A stretch of 64,000 bases of DNA from Trichobilharzia regenti. Its lineage: Eukaryota > Platyhelminthes > Trematoda > Strigeidida > Schistosomatidae. The stretch lies in contig OX235267.1 in assembly GCA_944472135.2 (NCBI GenBank), forward strand, positions 37,479,312 through 37,543,311. The letters are read 5' to 3'. Shown here piece by piece: positions 11,640-22,564 of the stretch. Within the stretch, counting starts at the first letter, position 1. The number at the start of each line of letters is the position of its first letter. Below the pieces are notes generated by a model. It was given only the letters and a program-made list of their open reading frames with translations, was not told where the DNA came from and searched no databases. Made by a program: the position numbers and the translations under genes.

Positions 11640-12206
11640 AGAAATAACATTAAAGTTGGTTTAGTCTACTCTTGAATCGAATAATTCCCCAAAAGCCTTT
11701 ATCAAAAAATATTTAAAAAGTGAAGATAAGAATGAATCAAAGCCTATTGAAAAGAAGTGAGTTAGTACAGTGGTGATTCCTTATCTCAAGGAAACATTGG
11801 ATGAAATAAAGCGAATTCTTAACATTCATGACATTGGAGTGCATTTTCGTGCGACAATCATCCGATGCTCATCACTGGCCAAAGTTAAGGATAACAACAT
11901 TGCGTGTACCAGCGACACTGCGGGCAATGTGGCTGTCTATATGTAGAAAAAACTTTCAGACAGGTAAATTTAAGAGTAAAGGAGTATAAACATTGTCTAA
12001 AGGTGATTCCAAAAACCTTTGCAGATTTGAAAACAGAAACGGGATACAGGATCGACTTAAATAGAATTAAGGTTCTACAGAAAGGTTTTAGTTCGCATAA
12101 AGAAAGACTAACTGCAGAAGCCCTACATGTATGGGTGATTCCTAAAAGCTTGAGCAGGCGTGGTGTGATGTTAGCTGATGTATGGCAAATCCTGATTAAT
12201 AAATAA
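11640..12206 (+). pseudogene. Penelope-like element C-terminal fragment (linker and GIY-YIG)
   Basis: The first part (about 11780-11900) reads IPYLKETLDEIKRILN and matches the linker between RT and endonuclease in PLEs. After a frameshift, a second frame (11904-12206) carries CGQCGCLYVEKTFRQ and RVKEYK, the degenerate GIY-YIG core, and ends with KERLTAEALHVW and LADVWQ, a typical PLE C-terminus. In active elements the nuclease cuts target DNA for integration. The Gly of the usual YVG motif is Glu here, and the RT is absent. Confidence 0.75.
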
Positions 12207-12409
12207 GAATGGATATGTAATACTAATTTATTGTGCTTAATCTAAATTCTTCGATTGTCTATATCTTCTTGTGGAAAACTAATAAATGGATTATAATTGT
12301 TTCCTTATTTACACAGACATATCACTGATTCGGCAAACACCCATATTTCTCATATTCAACTTTGGTGTTTACAGTGTTTAACAAAGGTAGAATACCATTT
12401 CTAATTCAA

Positions 12410-12960
12410 GTGTTGGTTTGCAGAGATTTTATTTGATTGGTCACCGGACTTCATCATGAGCTGACGTCGAGTAGAGAACCACTAGAAGACCTAAGAGTAC
12501 TGAAGAGCTGTTTTGCCAACCTAGTTTGCGACTCATCAATATTATGCATCCAGTGGGGCTGGAGCCCAGGATCTTCTGGTTACAGGGAAGGTCACTAGGA
12601 TCCTATCCAAAGGCGAGCCCAAGAATTCCAACTTCCGTCAGTTCTCGATATGGCGAGACCATTAGCCAATGTCATCGGCGAACCAACACTTGAATACTTA
12701 TCTAGGGGTCACTGGCAACTGGCTCTATTTAGGTAGGCAGTTACTTGGGTTCTAATGGGAAGTTGTGAGCAGTGAGGCACACCAGGTTCGGTGAGATGTG
12801 AGAACGGACACTCGTCGATGACAATAGCTAGTGGTCGCGCGGCTGGATGCATAACACTAAAGAGTCCTAAACTAGGCTGATGAAACAGGTGTCCAGTACT
12901 CCTTGGTTTTCCAATGGTTCTCTAACCAATATCAGCTCATGATGAAATCCTATAACTAAT
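12410..12960. repeat. Composite SINE1/X inverted module
   Basis: A minus-strand SINE1 (about 12410-12620) is followed by X (about 12640-12690), a short spacer, X reverse-complemented (about 12720-12850) and the plus-strand SINE1 3' half (about 12855-12960). The whole unit is a diverged palindrome with SINE tails facing outwards. It resembles the module at 8.2-8.85 kb, so a fold-back SINE composite has been duplicated or has formed more than once. Confidence 0.65.
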
Positions 12961-13135
12961 ATTTGTAAGTCTGTGGTCAGATTTCAATTACAATTCAGGC
13001 GATCTTCTTTATGGTGTTTTGATGTCTATTCATGACTCACATGAGTGGATAATGTTTTTAAGGATCAGATTAATTTCCCTGGAGAAGTCCGGAGCAATTT
13101 ACCGAACGAAAAGTCAGAACTACCTATTTCAATTT

Positions 13136-13385
13136 TGCCCACATTCTGAAGGCGAGGAATTTACGTCGAACTTTCAGCAGCTAAGGTTTAGGAGGATCAG
13201 AAAGGCGCCACATCATCCACAAGGGGAGGTTTGATGGGGAAAACCAGCTGGACACTGAAGGAGTTTCTGGCCTCATATACGGTAAGCTGGTAGTCAAAGC
13301 TCACACTGATTCTCCATGGACATTATGCTTTCGTCTGTGCAAGAATAAATCTTGAGTAACAGAGGGCTGTTGAGCGTTGCAAAGA
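13136..13385 (-). repeat. Copy of the palindrome arm segment, with a conserved short frame
   Basis: Near-identical to 7765-7985 in the right palindrome arm (shared words such as GGCGAGGAATTTACGTCG and ACATTATGCTTTCGTCTG). On the minus strand a frame ending LHRRKHNVHGESV-stop (from about 13363 to 13301) is kept in both this copy and the arm. The function of this peptide is unknown; it may be the last exon of a dispersed gene fragment or part of an unrecognised transposon. Confidence 0.75.
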
Positions 13386-13559
13386 TAAATTCGGGGATAT
13401 ATTTTTGATGCACAATGGATAAACCTCACTAAAATTTTGGCCAGCTGTTGGTGACGAAGTAAATGGAACATATCTGTATTCACTTAGTCAGGTACAAATA
13501 GGTGTTCGAATGATGTCAAAATGCCGATATGTTCCTGTAATCCTCTGTTTCACTGAAAA

Positions 13560-14310
13560 GACGATTTACCAAGTGTAATATTAATAAAAATAAATTTTCA
13601 TACCTCATATCCTCCGGTTAATTGAAATGGTGTCCATTTGCAGAAATTCACTTCGAAATATAATGTGCTACATACATCTTGATTCGCTTTCGTGGAAAAC
13701 TGAAGTGCTTCAACTACAATGTAGTCTGCTGCAGGAAGACGCTTCCGTTTCATCTTCCGGAAATACAAGACAGTTTTATCGAAGGCATCATTAGATGTGT
13801 TCCACACTGGCGTTATATATCTCCATTTCCTCTGCCACCAGTTCAATTATTATGAGACATTTTTTCTTGTGTGACACACCACACAGAATCTCATGTGTTT
13901 CTAGTCTCATTTTATTTCTTTGCTTTCCAGATAACAAGGCCATGCATATCGACCAGTTGGGTTAGACAATTCGAACTTCATACAACTGTCCTCATCAACA
14001 CTATTCATCACTTTTAACTGCATGTTTTTTCTCTAAATAATAGTGATAATAATAATAAAATTGCTTCGCAACGTCTCCATTGTTGATATTTCGCAATTTG
14101 ACAACTGCTCAGGTGGATTTGAATAGGATGTGAGATGTTAAGTGGCAGCTACTCTTCATTTGTAAATACTGTTATTAATGCAGATCTCGAGAGGAACACC
14201 GGCATGCCTTAGTAACTTTGAAAGTAGCCATAATTAGGGTGGCATGATCTTTAAGCACTTTATGTGAAATGAAGTTCTGATTGAATCGAATTCAGTCACA
14301 CATCAAAATA
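13560..14310 (-). repeat. Duplicated segment, copy 1 (partner at 58.28-59.03 kb)
   Basis: The reverse complement aligns along about 750 bp with 58280-59030, including GAAGTTCGAATTGTCTA, CATCCTATTCAAATCC and a TTATTATT run. Identity looks like 70-80% by eye. The copies are inverted relative to each other, and each contains the same gene-like frame. Confidence 0.75.
13598..13846 (-). pseudogene. Unrecognised gene fragment, possibly an exon
   Basis: I do not recognise the family. On the minus strand about 65 residues are open, from TSNDAFDKTVLYFRK through WTPFQLTGGYE, and then the frame meets GAG|GTATGA, a good splice-donor context. The paralogue at 58706-58978 keeps the TSND-like start, TVLYFRK, KRLP and ADY words, but diverges after that. 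Upstream of the conserved part the two copies differ by a frameshift, so at least one is dead. Charged and aromatic residues alternate without a clear membrane segment. Confidence 0.4.
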
Positions 14311-14477
14311 TCCGTTGTCAATTTAATGAAAAGTTACATACTGTAGAAGATGTAGAAATGAAACATTGAGATACATACGTGCTTAACCATCTGCGGAACA
14401 TCGGCATGGCGATAACAGTCCCAACCTGATTTTACTGAATCCTGATGAATCGGTTGTTGGCGGATTCTATCCCGTTG

Positions 14478-14665
14478 TAAGGTTTGGCAGTACAGCAATT
14501 AGAACACTCTCCAACCATGGAAATGGTCCGGGTTCGATTCGCGACTGTGGCATACTTGATACCAATGGTGTGCCTGCTAAATTTGGCCTACCGATATCAC
14601 ATGCTGAAAATTCGATACTTGTACCAAAATATTCTATGGAATGAAGTTATAATAAGATAAACAGT
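14478..14665 (+). repeat. SINE2 copy, diverged
   Basis: Starts with a decayed head that keeps the B box (GGGTTCGATTC near 14531), followed by the SINE2 body words TGATACCAATGGT, ATGCTGAAAATTCG and TACTTGTACCAAAA, as at 17.1 kb. Confidence 0.7.
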
Positions 14666-16059
14666 AGATGAAAGCGATGATTACTATTGCGTGATTAAAC
14701 ACTGAACACCAGTGCCCACTGCAGAGACGGAAGGTGGTCATCTCATTTTTCCACCAGTCTTATTGTCTTAGTAGACTGACTACAGGATGAAAGCACCTGG
14801 GATTCATTGAGGAGTTGTCATCAGAAAGGTCGACCAAGTCTTCAGTGAGGACAAATACCACTGACATCAGTGATTCTTCACTCCATTTTGTTATCGTTTA
14901 CTTGGTGCTCTGAGGAAACGTGCCCCTCCACTGGTAGCGTTTCTTTCCACCGTGAACTGTCGTCTAAGGCGTGTTCCTATGAATGTATACCTCCTCCGCA
15001 CTTCTCTTTGTCTACGGTTTCTCGTAGCTACCACATATGCATTACGACTAGTATTATTGCTGGAAAGTTATTTTAACCAGGCTGTACGCATTGCCTGCAA
15101 CATCTGCTGATTACCTCGCTTTTCACAGGAGGAGGGATTCAGGAATGAAATATCATTGGAAGACGGGTAGGATATGAGTGTGATCAATGTGTTGATGAAT
15201 GCCTTCACTGGTGCTCAGTGTTCATCAATTCACAGAAATGTCTCTTCTGTTAGTTGGGCAGAACCAGTTACACACTGCTCAGCTTTGTGAAAATTATCTG
15301 TGCTGTGGTACAACACACAATAACGCGTTTATAGACAGATGACGTCACTCAACCGACCATTATTTGAGTCAGTGAGGCGAAAAGTTCCACTCACCACTGA
15401 AGTGAAGATATGATACTAAGTGAACAGAATTTATCTAAAATGGAAGATAGGCTGAAACAGTGATTGATTATAGTCATCTTACTCCCCTAGATTGATTAAA
15501 ATTCTACCAAAATCAAACGAGAATCCAGAGAGAAATTGTGGTGATTAGGAATAGAAATTCAATAGTACACTGTCGGGAAAGAATCATGTTATCACAAAAC
15601 AATCATCTGAAATCGCCTGTATATTGTTAAGACAGTTCAGGTTGACTCTCGATTTATTGGCTTAAAAAAACTGGTTTTGTATGCAGCTTACATGATTTAG
15701 CATGTGGTTCGCCTTTACTCCTCTGATACAAAGAAGTTCCATCAACACCCTTCTAGCTATAACCCACGCATTCTGTAGATAACTTTAAATTCCTGCATTT
15801 ATGCGGAAATTGTGTGTCGATCAGGTGTTCCAGGATAGAGGTGCGGTGTGACGTAGTGAGTTACAAGTACTTCACATTCCATTTATTGCAGCAATACAAC
15901 ACAACTACTTCAGTGAATAATCAGTAGTTCTATTATTCTTATAGAATGTTTTGATGAACACGAGTGTTAGGCATTTAAGATTTAGGATGACTCAGAAGGG
16001 TCAGAGGGTCAAACGCTTCCAATATGTTTTATGTTTGACATATTCCTTTTATCACTCCC
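14666..16059. other. Gene-free spacer
   Basis: No coding, RNA or repeat signal could be supported. Open frames are short and featureless (for example 14870-15076). Confidence 0.4.
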
Positions 16060-16329
16060 CTAATCTATGCTACCAGCATCGTGTGAACTAATGAGTCCAT
16101 CAAGACCATGTTGATCCCTGAAGGAGGAATTCACTCTCTGATATTTGGAGGGATTTAACCGAAGGACATCAGACTTAAACCCATGTCTAATGTCCAACAG
16201 TAATGTGATCACTTTGGCATAGTCAGTACGGGAAGTAACTGGCGATGCGAAAGTAAGATCATTAGCATATTTAACAAAGTTCATTTCTCTTCTGTAGTTT
16301 GGCTTGTAAGCGTGAGAAGTCGTGACCAA
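16060..16329 (-). mobile_element. Non-LTR RT fragment D
   Basis: An open minus-strand frame holds NFVKYANDLTF followed by LNPSKYQRVN, the catalytic box region and downstream motif of the A-family RT. The catalytic box reads YAND, so the first Asp of YADD is Asn and the RT would be inactive. Only about 90 codons survive, and a SINE1 abuts the upstream side. Confidence 0.75.
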
Positions 16330-16615
16330 TCAGGTCCAATTAGATGTCACCGTGTGGATGCATGTTCCACCAACGACAATGGTTGGGGTCGTGGTAAATC
16401 AAGAATTGATAGAAGTTAGAAATCATGAGCCATTGAATCAGGTCCCAGTGACTGAATGGAATATGAGCTTGCCTTGTAACCGGAAGGGCCTGTATTCGAA
16501 TCCCAGTGGGTTCGTACTGCCGATGATTCCTAAATTGGGATGAAACAACAGCTGTCCAGTTGTCCTTGGTTTTCAATGGTTCTTAACTGATATCAATCCG
16601 TGATCAATTCGTAAA
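16330..16615 (+). repeat. SINE1 copy with upstream extension
   Basis: The head is near 16437-16505, with a B box altered to ATTCGAATCCC, followed by TGAAACAACAGCTGTCCAGT and CAATGGTTCTTAACTGATAT. The leader includes AGAAGTTAGAAATCATGAGC, which matches the outer end of the palindrome arm, so that leader belongs to the SINE family. Confidence 0.75.
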
Positions 16616-17100
16616 ATGTTTATTTCTTCCTAACAAGTTGAATCATGTGAAGACAACGAAAATAGAAGAGGAGAGAGTACAGCACTGTGAGGTACAGCAG
16701 CTTCACTAAGTAAAGGAGAGGAAAGTTAACCTTCATACACAGTACACTGCCTTATAATTGAGAAATAAGCGTGACGCCATTTAACAGTCCACGATACAGT
16801 TGGTATCATGTAAAGTTAAGTTGAAAATCAACATCTGGTAACAGAGTGAGAAGTGGATTTTTAAACAAAGAAAGCGAATCGAATATATTTAGCTCTCTTG
16901 CTTTGTCTACTCTGTTTATATGCAAACTGTTTACTGTCATAAATGGATTCGTTTGTATACATGAAACAGTATTCTTGATTAGCCGCAACAATTTATTTGA
17001 GTATTATGTGAATTAGTCTACTCACTTTTGATAGCGACACTATTTCCTATGCTCAATTCTAAGGTCATATTTTCTCAAATATTTGCACAGCAGTTCAAGT
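16616..17100. other. Gene-free spacer
   Basis: Only short frames; nothing recognisable was seen. Confidence 0.4.
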
Positions 17101-17298
17101 TGTGTGTCGATGTCACAGTGGTTAGGACTGTCACCGACCATGCACATGGTCCGAGGTTTGATACCCTCCCGACGCACACCTGATATCGATGGTCAGCCTG
17201 AAGAATTTGGGATACTTATATCCATGCTGAAAATTCCGTACTTGTACCAAAAATACATTGTGGAATCAAGCTGTAATCGAAAAAATAATAATAAATAA
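17101..17298 (+). repeat. SINE2 copy, full length
   Basis: Head TGTGTGTCGATGTCACAGTG through CCGACGCACA, with complementary acceptor-like ends and a decayed B box (GGTTTGATACC). The body has GGTCAGCCTGAAGAATTTGG, ATGCTGAAAATTCCG and TTGTACCAAAAATACA, with an AATAATAAT tail. It matches the minus-strand copy at 57.88-58.07 kb. Confidence 0.8.
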
Positions 17299-17499
17299 AC
17301 AGGTATCTATATCTCAAGTCTCTATCACTTAGTGCCTCTACTAAACCATCTTCTGATTAATCTTGAAACGCAGTGGAGTAATGAGATATATCAGAAGTTT
17401 AAACACCTTCTGGTGCTGAATGTTAGCAATATACCAACTGAATTATATCTGCCTCACTGTGATGGTCACTCACCATTGATAGAGACATTTTCCAACTTC

Positions 17500-18260
17500 C
17501 GAATTCAACGGTAAGCTCCTCATCAACTGAAATGAAATACTTGTGGTTGTTTCACACTTCATACTAGATAACACTTATTTCCTGATGACAGTCTATAATT
17601 GTATTTCAACCGTTTACACACAATAATACCTTTTCGCATTCTGATCGTATTTCGTTCAAAATTACTTTTCATGATCAAATAAGATGTTGGAACTGATTTG
17701 TTTCTAATTCACATTTCTGTGATTTCTAATCATATTTGTGTAATCCGTTTTGCGTTCATTCATTTCTGTGTATTCAGAATCCTCTTCCAGATTCTTGACG
17801 ATTGTGCTGCGTCAACCTTGTTCAATGTCTCCTGCATTAACCTATTGAATATAAATTTTGTTATCATTCACTCTCTCTTTCCATTTGTTCATATACACTT
17901 CGTGATACAGATGTTGTCCCAGTCAATTTGGTCGTTTCTGTCTCATACATGTGCAGCTAGCTTCAGATGAATTTCTTTCTAAATAACTGTAAGCTTGTGT
18001 TCCTGTAGGATGACATTCAGTTAAGCGTTTATCTGCAATCACTCTCATTTTGAGTGATCTCGATGTTTGACGCACATATTCAATCAAGACATTTGTCAGA
18101 AGATTTTTTCTGAATTACTTTACTATCTATCAATCACTTTTATTGGATCTTCTAGCTGGACTATTTGGTTTATAATTAGATTCGTCAAATTCAACATGGT
18201 ACGAATCCCAATAACTTTGTGGTTTCTTCGCAGTTGCCTCTCACTTATGTATGGTACTGT
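17500..18260 (+). repeat. Direct repeat flanking the satellite block, left copy
   Basis: Aligns in the same orientation with 35140-35880. Shared words include TTCTGTGATTT, CATTTCTGTGTATTCAGAAT, CATGTGCAG, AGATGAATTTCTTTCTAAAT and TTTTGAGTGATCT. By eye the identity is about 70-75%. The pair brackets the 755-bp array. The open frames inside are AT-rich and not conserved, so no gene is called. Confidence 0.7.
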
Positions 18261-18317
18261 GATCATTATTTGTTTGCAATCTTTTTTTTTGTTATTCACT
18301 ATATAAACGGAGATATT

Positions 18318-18373
18318 CACATATATATTTACACAAGTACATTCACGTACACATATATATGTATATATATACG
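18318..18373. repeat. AT-rich low-complexity run
   Basis: Alternating TATA/ACAC words around an ATATATATGTATATATATA core. No further role is visible. Confidence 0.7.
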
Positions 18374-18944
18374 TTAGAGATTATTAGTGAAAATGGTGAA
18401 CTGCCGTGTGCACAGATAACTGCGGTTGAGTGCGACATGCTAGACGCACAAAACTGCATGCTTCGTCTGAAAATGGAAGAATTATGTTACAGTGAGTATT
18501 CCTCAGATATTATTGGGGCTCATCATGTGACAGATGTTATCAATGTAGCTCATAGTTAACTTAGTATGGTATGTCTGTCTCTGCCAATTATAGTCGTACA
18601 CGAGGTCACTCACTAACCGGTTATATTAGTGGTAACTTTTAGGACTGCGACAATGGGTGAGTTGGGTTGGAAAATTAGAAGGGATTTTAGTTTGTTTATA
18701 TACCGTGTTGACTATTGAGTAGCAACAAGCACAATAACTAGGTTTACGGCTTCCTGGGGATTTCTCCCAACCGTCTTACAACAATTCATAGTGCCCCTTA
18801 GCATGTTGAATACAAGGTGAACTTGACTGATAGATCTCGATCTAGTGGCAAGGTTGCTTTGTGCTGTTTATGATTACTGTGAAGCCATCGCGGATAAAGA
18901 AGAAAATTTGTCTATCTTACTATCGTCCAGAATAAATCAATAAG

Positions 18945-19090
18945 GATCAGTTAGACAACCACTGATAACCAGGGAATGACTGGACAGGTGTTTAGTCCTC
19001 GTTTAGGGCTCATTATCGAAAACACATACATACCAGTTACAGAATTATCCCAGTGAGTTGTATTCGAGAGATGCCTAGTTGCACTAAATT
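18945..19090 (-). repeat. SINE1 fragment
   Basis: On the minus strand this keeps the order of the SINE1 body: a GAGCCCTAAACGAGG block, a CCTGTCCAGTCATTCCCTGG block and a GTTGTCTAAC block. The head is decayed. Confidence 0.5.
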
Positions 19091-20087
19091 ATACCCTGTT
19101 GTCCATTTGTTTTACAAAGAAACAAGAGACAATTCACCTACTCTGAATACACAGTACCTCGTAAGGATACTGAGACATAAACTGACGCAATCTCTCAATA
19201 AGTTCATCTGTTTTGACGGACAATGATGGAATCCTATTAAATGGATTTCGTTCCAAGCAGGATTTATTGCTTATAATCCTATCACCGTATTCACACAACT
19301 TTCTCACTTGTTTTATATCCTTTGTAATTCACCGTGCCTTTCAAATCAACTTCCCAGAATATGCCGATTAGTGTTATATCATTTTCACCACGTAAAATGG
19401 ATGCAGATACGATACCTCGTGATCCAGGGAGTGAAATTCTTTCTCAATGAACATACTGCTTTTCAATAACCCTACTCTATCCAAACCTACTTTGCAACTG
19501 CATGCATTCGGATGATTAGCGATGTCTGGCTTTCGCTCGGTATGCATAACTCACTAGAGTGTGTCACTACTTCTGATTAAATTGAATCCCCATTTGGGAA
19601 ACCTCACAGACTCTCATTTGTTTTCTGTTCACACAATCATCTGAACTCAGAATCACTATCACCTTATTAGACCAGTTAAATTCACGAGGAAAAAAACAAG
19701 AGTTTGTTATCTAGACAGAATTTTTAGCTGGAAAAAGTTAATGTCAAAATTGCAGACGTTCAATTAACAATAATTCAGCTTGAAAAATTCACATTTTGCA
19801 GTGTTAGACAACATCACAGAGTGTACCTCAAAATTCATACCTAAAACACACTTTTATTCAATGAACTCAGAGTCCTAATAGAGCACAGTCTTGATTTTTA
19901 ACACGGGTTGGGCAGTACAGCTTCAGGACATCCATTCATTTGCCTTGGAACATCAGTTGAATTATGCCCAGATTCTGGGTGTCAGTAGGTATCTAGATGT
20001 GGATTTCATCACCGTGACACCTTCATATTCATTATGCCAAAGTGAAGTGAATGCTCGTCAAAGAATAGCGTTATATAGCGAAGTGAC

Positions 20088-20280
20088 AAAGTTAGAATTG
20101 ACGAGTCATCTTATTCCGTCTGGCGTGGTTGAATGAATACCCAGGTTGATCCGGTAACCTAAAGGCGTGGTTGATTTTGTCATCAATGTGCATTAGAGAA
20201 GAATCCAGAACTAGGAATAAACAACTGGCGAATACTCCATCATATTCTATCATCCCTTTACCTGATGTTGGTTGGTGATT
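20088..20280 (+). repeat. SINE1 copy, strongly diverged
   Basis: Follows SINE1 order: AAGTTAGAATTGACGAGTCA, a TGGTTGAATGA A-box relic, AGGTTGATCCGGTAACC, then AACTAGGAATAAACAACTGG and an ACTCCATC block. Identity is low, so the call rests on order. Confidence 0.45.
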
Positions 20281-22452
20281 AAGTCTACACTCATAAACTG
20301 TTTAATTACTGAATATCCGACATCGAGTAATTTTGTGAGCATATGGAATTTTAGGACTGAAATTCATTTTTCCCGTATGTTTTCCTGTCGTTACATTGAA
20401 TGAATTTGTGGCAAATATAGTTAACTCTAGGATGTGCAATAAACATTAACCTTGTCTATTTTATGTCTTCGGCAGATCAATTGCTTCATTTGATGTATTA
20501 CCTAAGCGTATCTGACTTCTGTCTAGTCACTGTCAATGGCAACATAATGGTGCGCTGTTTTGAGAAATGTGAATCAAGTCACCTACCTGTGACTGATAAT
20601 CTGATGAATTTTGGATTCACAGCAGGTAGTCGTCTTGATTGCTGCAGGATTACTTCAAATCAGATCCGATTTATTTTGCGATGGTTCTTAAGGTGTATCT
20701 CACTTTGAAGACCGCCATGCACACAATAATAGCCACAACTTTACGTAAATCTAACGTTTCATGGAAGATTTAATTGCGATTAGAATAAATGGAAAGAGAA
20801 CTTGGATGATAATGAATATTAAATATTCCCGTAGAAGAAATTTTAGAACATTTAGCGAAGAATATTCTTTTTCAGGGATTTGAATAATTTCAAGTTAAAT
20901 AGAGCACTCATATCAGTCAAAGAAACACGCAATACTGATAGTATTACGCAGCTGCTTTGACTCTACTGCCCTATGCATTCATGACTCTGGAGAAGATCAT
21001 TTCAGGATGTTGAGTTTACGAGAGTTTCCTGTTGACCTTCAATCTACTGGAATGAACATGCTGTGCAGTCGAGTGTTCCAACTGTGTTTCGCGAATAAAT
21101 GCTCAAGTCGGAAAAATACATTGTCATACACTTTCGCAAAATCCATGAAGGTTATTTCATGCCTCAGTCAGTTTTCCGCTTAACTTTAGCTAGTCACATC
21201 AAATTACTCCAAAAAAATGTTTGTCGGTAAGTTAGGACACAATTAGAGAGATTTCGAATGTGGATGACCGGTTGATGGTCATCCCAAGAACACAGAAAAC
21301 TGATTCATATGAACTGTGATCAAGATTTCACCGAATAATTCCGAAATAACTAAGCGTCGAGTGAGAAGCAGACATTAGTAAAAATTATATTTGGAAAACC
21401 TCAGAGATATTGAAATGAATAATTCCAACGTTTCATTTGGAGATCTGTCCCAAACGTCTTCAGGGAGATTCATCGAAACAGAGATTTGTATGTAATAAGA
21501 CATCTCTTGTTTTAAAAGAAATTGTTTTGTCCAATCATATGAGTCATCAAATAGGTATCAACATGTATAATAAACTGTATGAACTGTGATCAAAATTTGA
21601 CCTCACACTAGTAAATAATAGTCTGCTTTTGTTAAACACTTCAAACAGAGTGTACTTTTCATCAAATTATGCTCGACTGAAAGTTCATGGTTGTAGATAA
21701 CTGAATATGAAAATATATGTGTGTTGATGCAAGTTACAGTGGTATGTGTGTATATTTGCACAGGAAAACAGTCATAAGACATTTGTCAGTCTCTCCATTA
21801 GAAGATATAGGCAGTCTTGAATCTTATGACCAAGTGTGATTAATTGTTGAGACGTATCCACTTTTTTTATTTATTAATCAGGATTTGTCATGCATCAGCT
21901 AACATCACACCTTCACGTATGTTCGAACTGTTGGGATTCATCCATTCATCTGGGGCTCTAACAGTCAGACTTTCTTTTTACTAAGTTTCTACACACACAC
22001 ACAATTGTATACACAATCAGCAAGCAGTGCAACGGAGTAATATTCTTTCTCACTATGTGATAAACAATTACGTTCGACTGTCAAAACATCTCGTCTACTA
22101 TGACCATTAGGCTGCATGATGTGCATCAATGGAAATAGTCTACTAATAACAATTCAATTGATAATATAGTCCAGTAGAAGTTCTGATACATAATTGCTCC
22201 TCATACTTCCAATACGTCTGGCTGTCTGGTATGAGTTATACGTTATGTTAACTTATGGAGTCATTAACCAAATTCTAAACAAGATGTTAAATCGCATGCC
22301 ATTTGTCGCAACAGTAGTTGATATTGAATAACACTTCCGAGAGTTCACAAAATTTTCTTTCTGTTCTAGTCTCATTAGTCTATTAAATTTCAAATATCCG
22401 CATCATATGCTAAGATCTAAAACAATATTGAAGGTTGAAAAATATAACTTAC

Positions 22453-22493
22453 CAGGAAGAAGTATTGGAGAATCAACGTGAAATAATTTAAAT
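22453..22493 (-). other. Candidate exon beside the satellite (speculative)
   Basis: On the minus strand a 41-nt stretch is preceded by TTTAG and followed by a canonical GTAAGT donor (acttac on the plus strand at 22447-22452). One frame is open through it. The polypyrimidine tract is weak and no transcript evidence exists, so this may be chance. Confidence 0.15.
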
Positions 22494-22564
22494 CTAAATT
22501 TTACAGTGGACTTGATCTAGTATTGAACAAAATAGAGTCCACAGCTATATCAAACTGTAGGAAA

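Larger units (their letters stand above)
18374..22452. other. Gene-free spacer left of the satellite
   Basis: Apart from two SINE1 relics (18.95-19.09 and 20.09-20.28 kb) and a short ACACACACAC run near 21991-22002, nothing could be identified. The open frames at 18359-18559, 19891-20136 and 20463-20708 are shorter than about 85 codons and lack motifs or a codon pattern that would support a gene. Confidence 0.4.
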
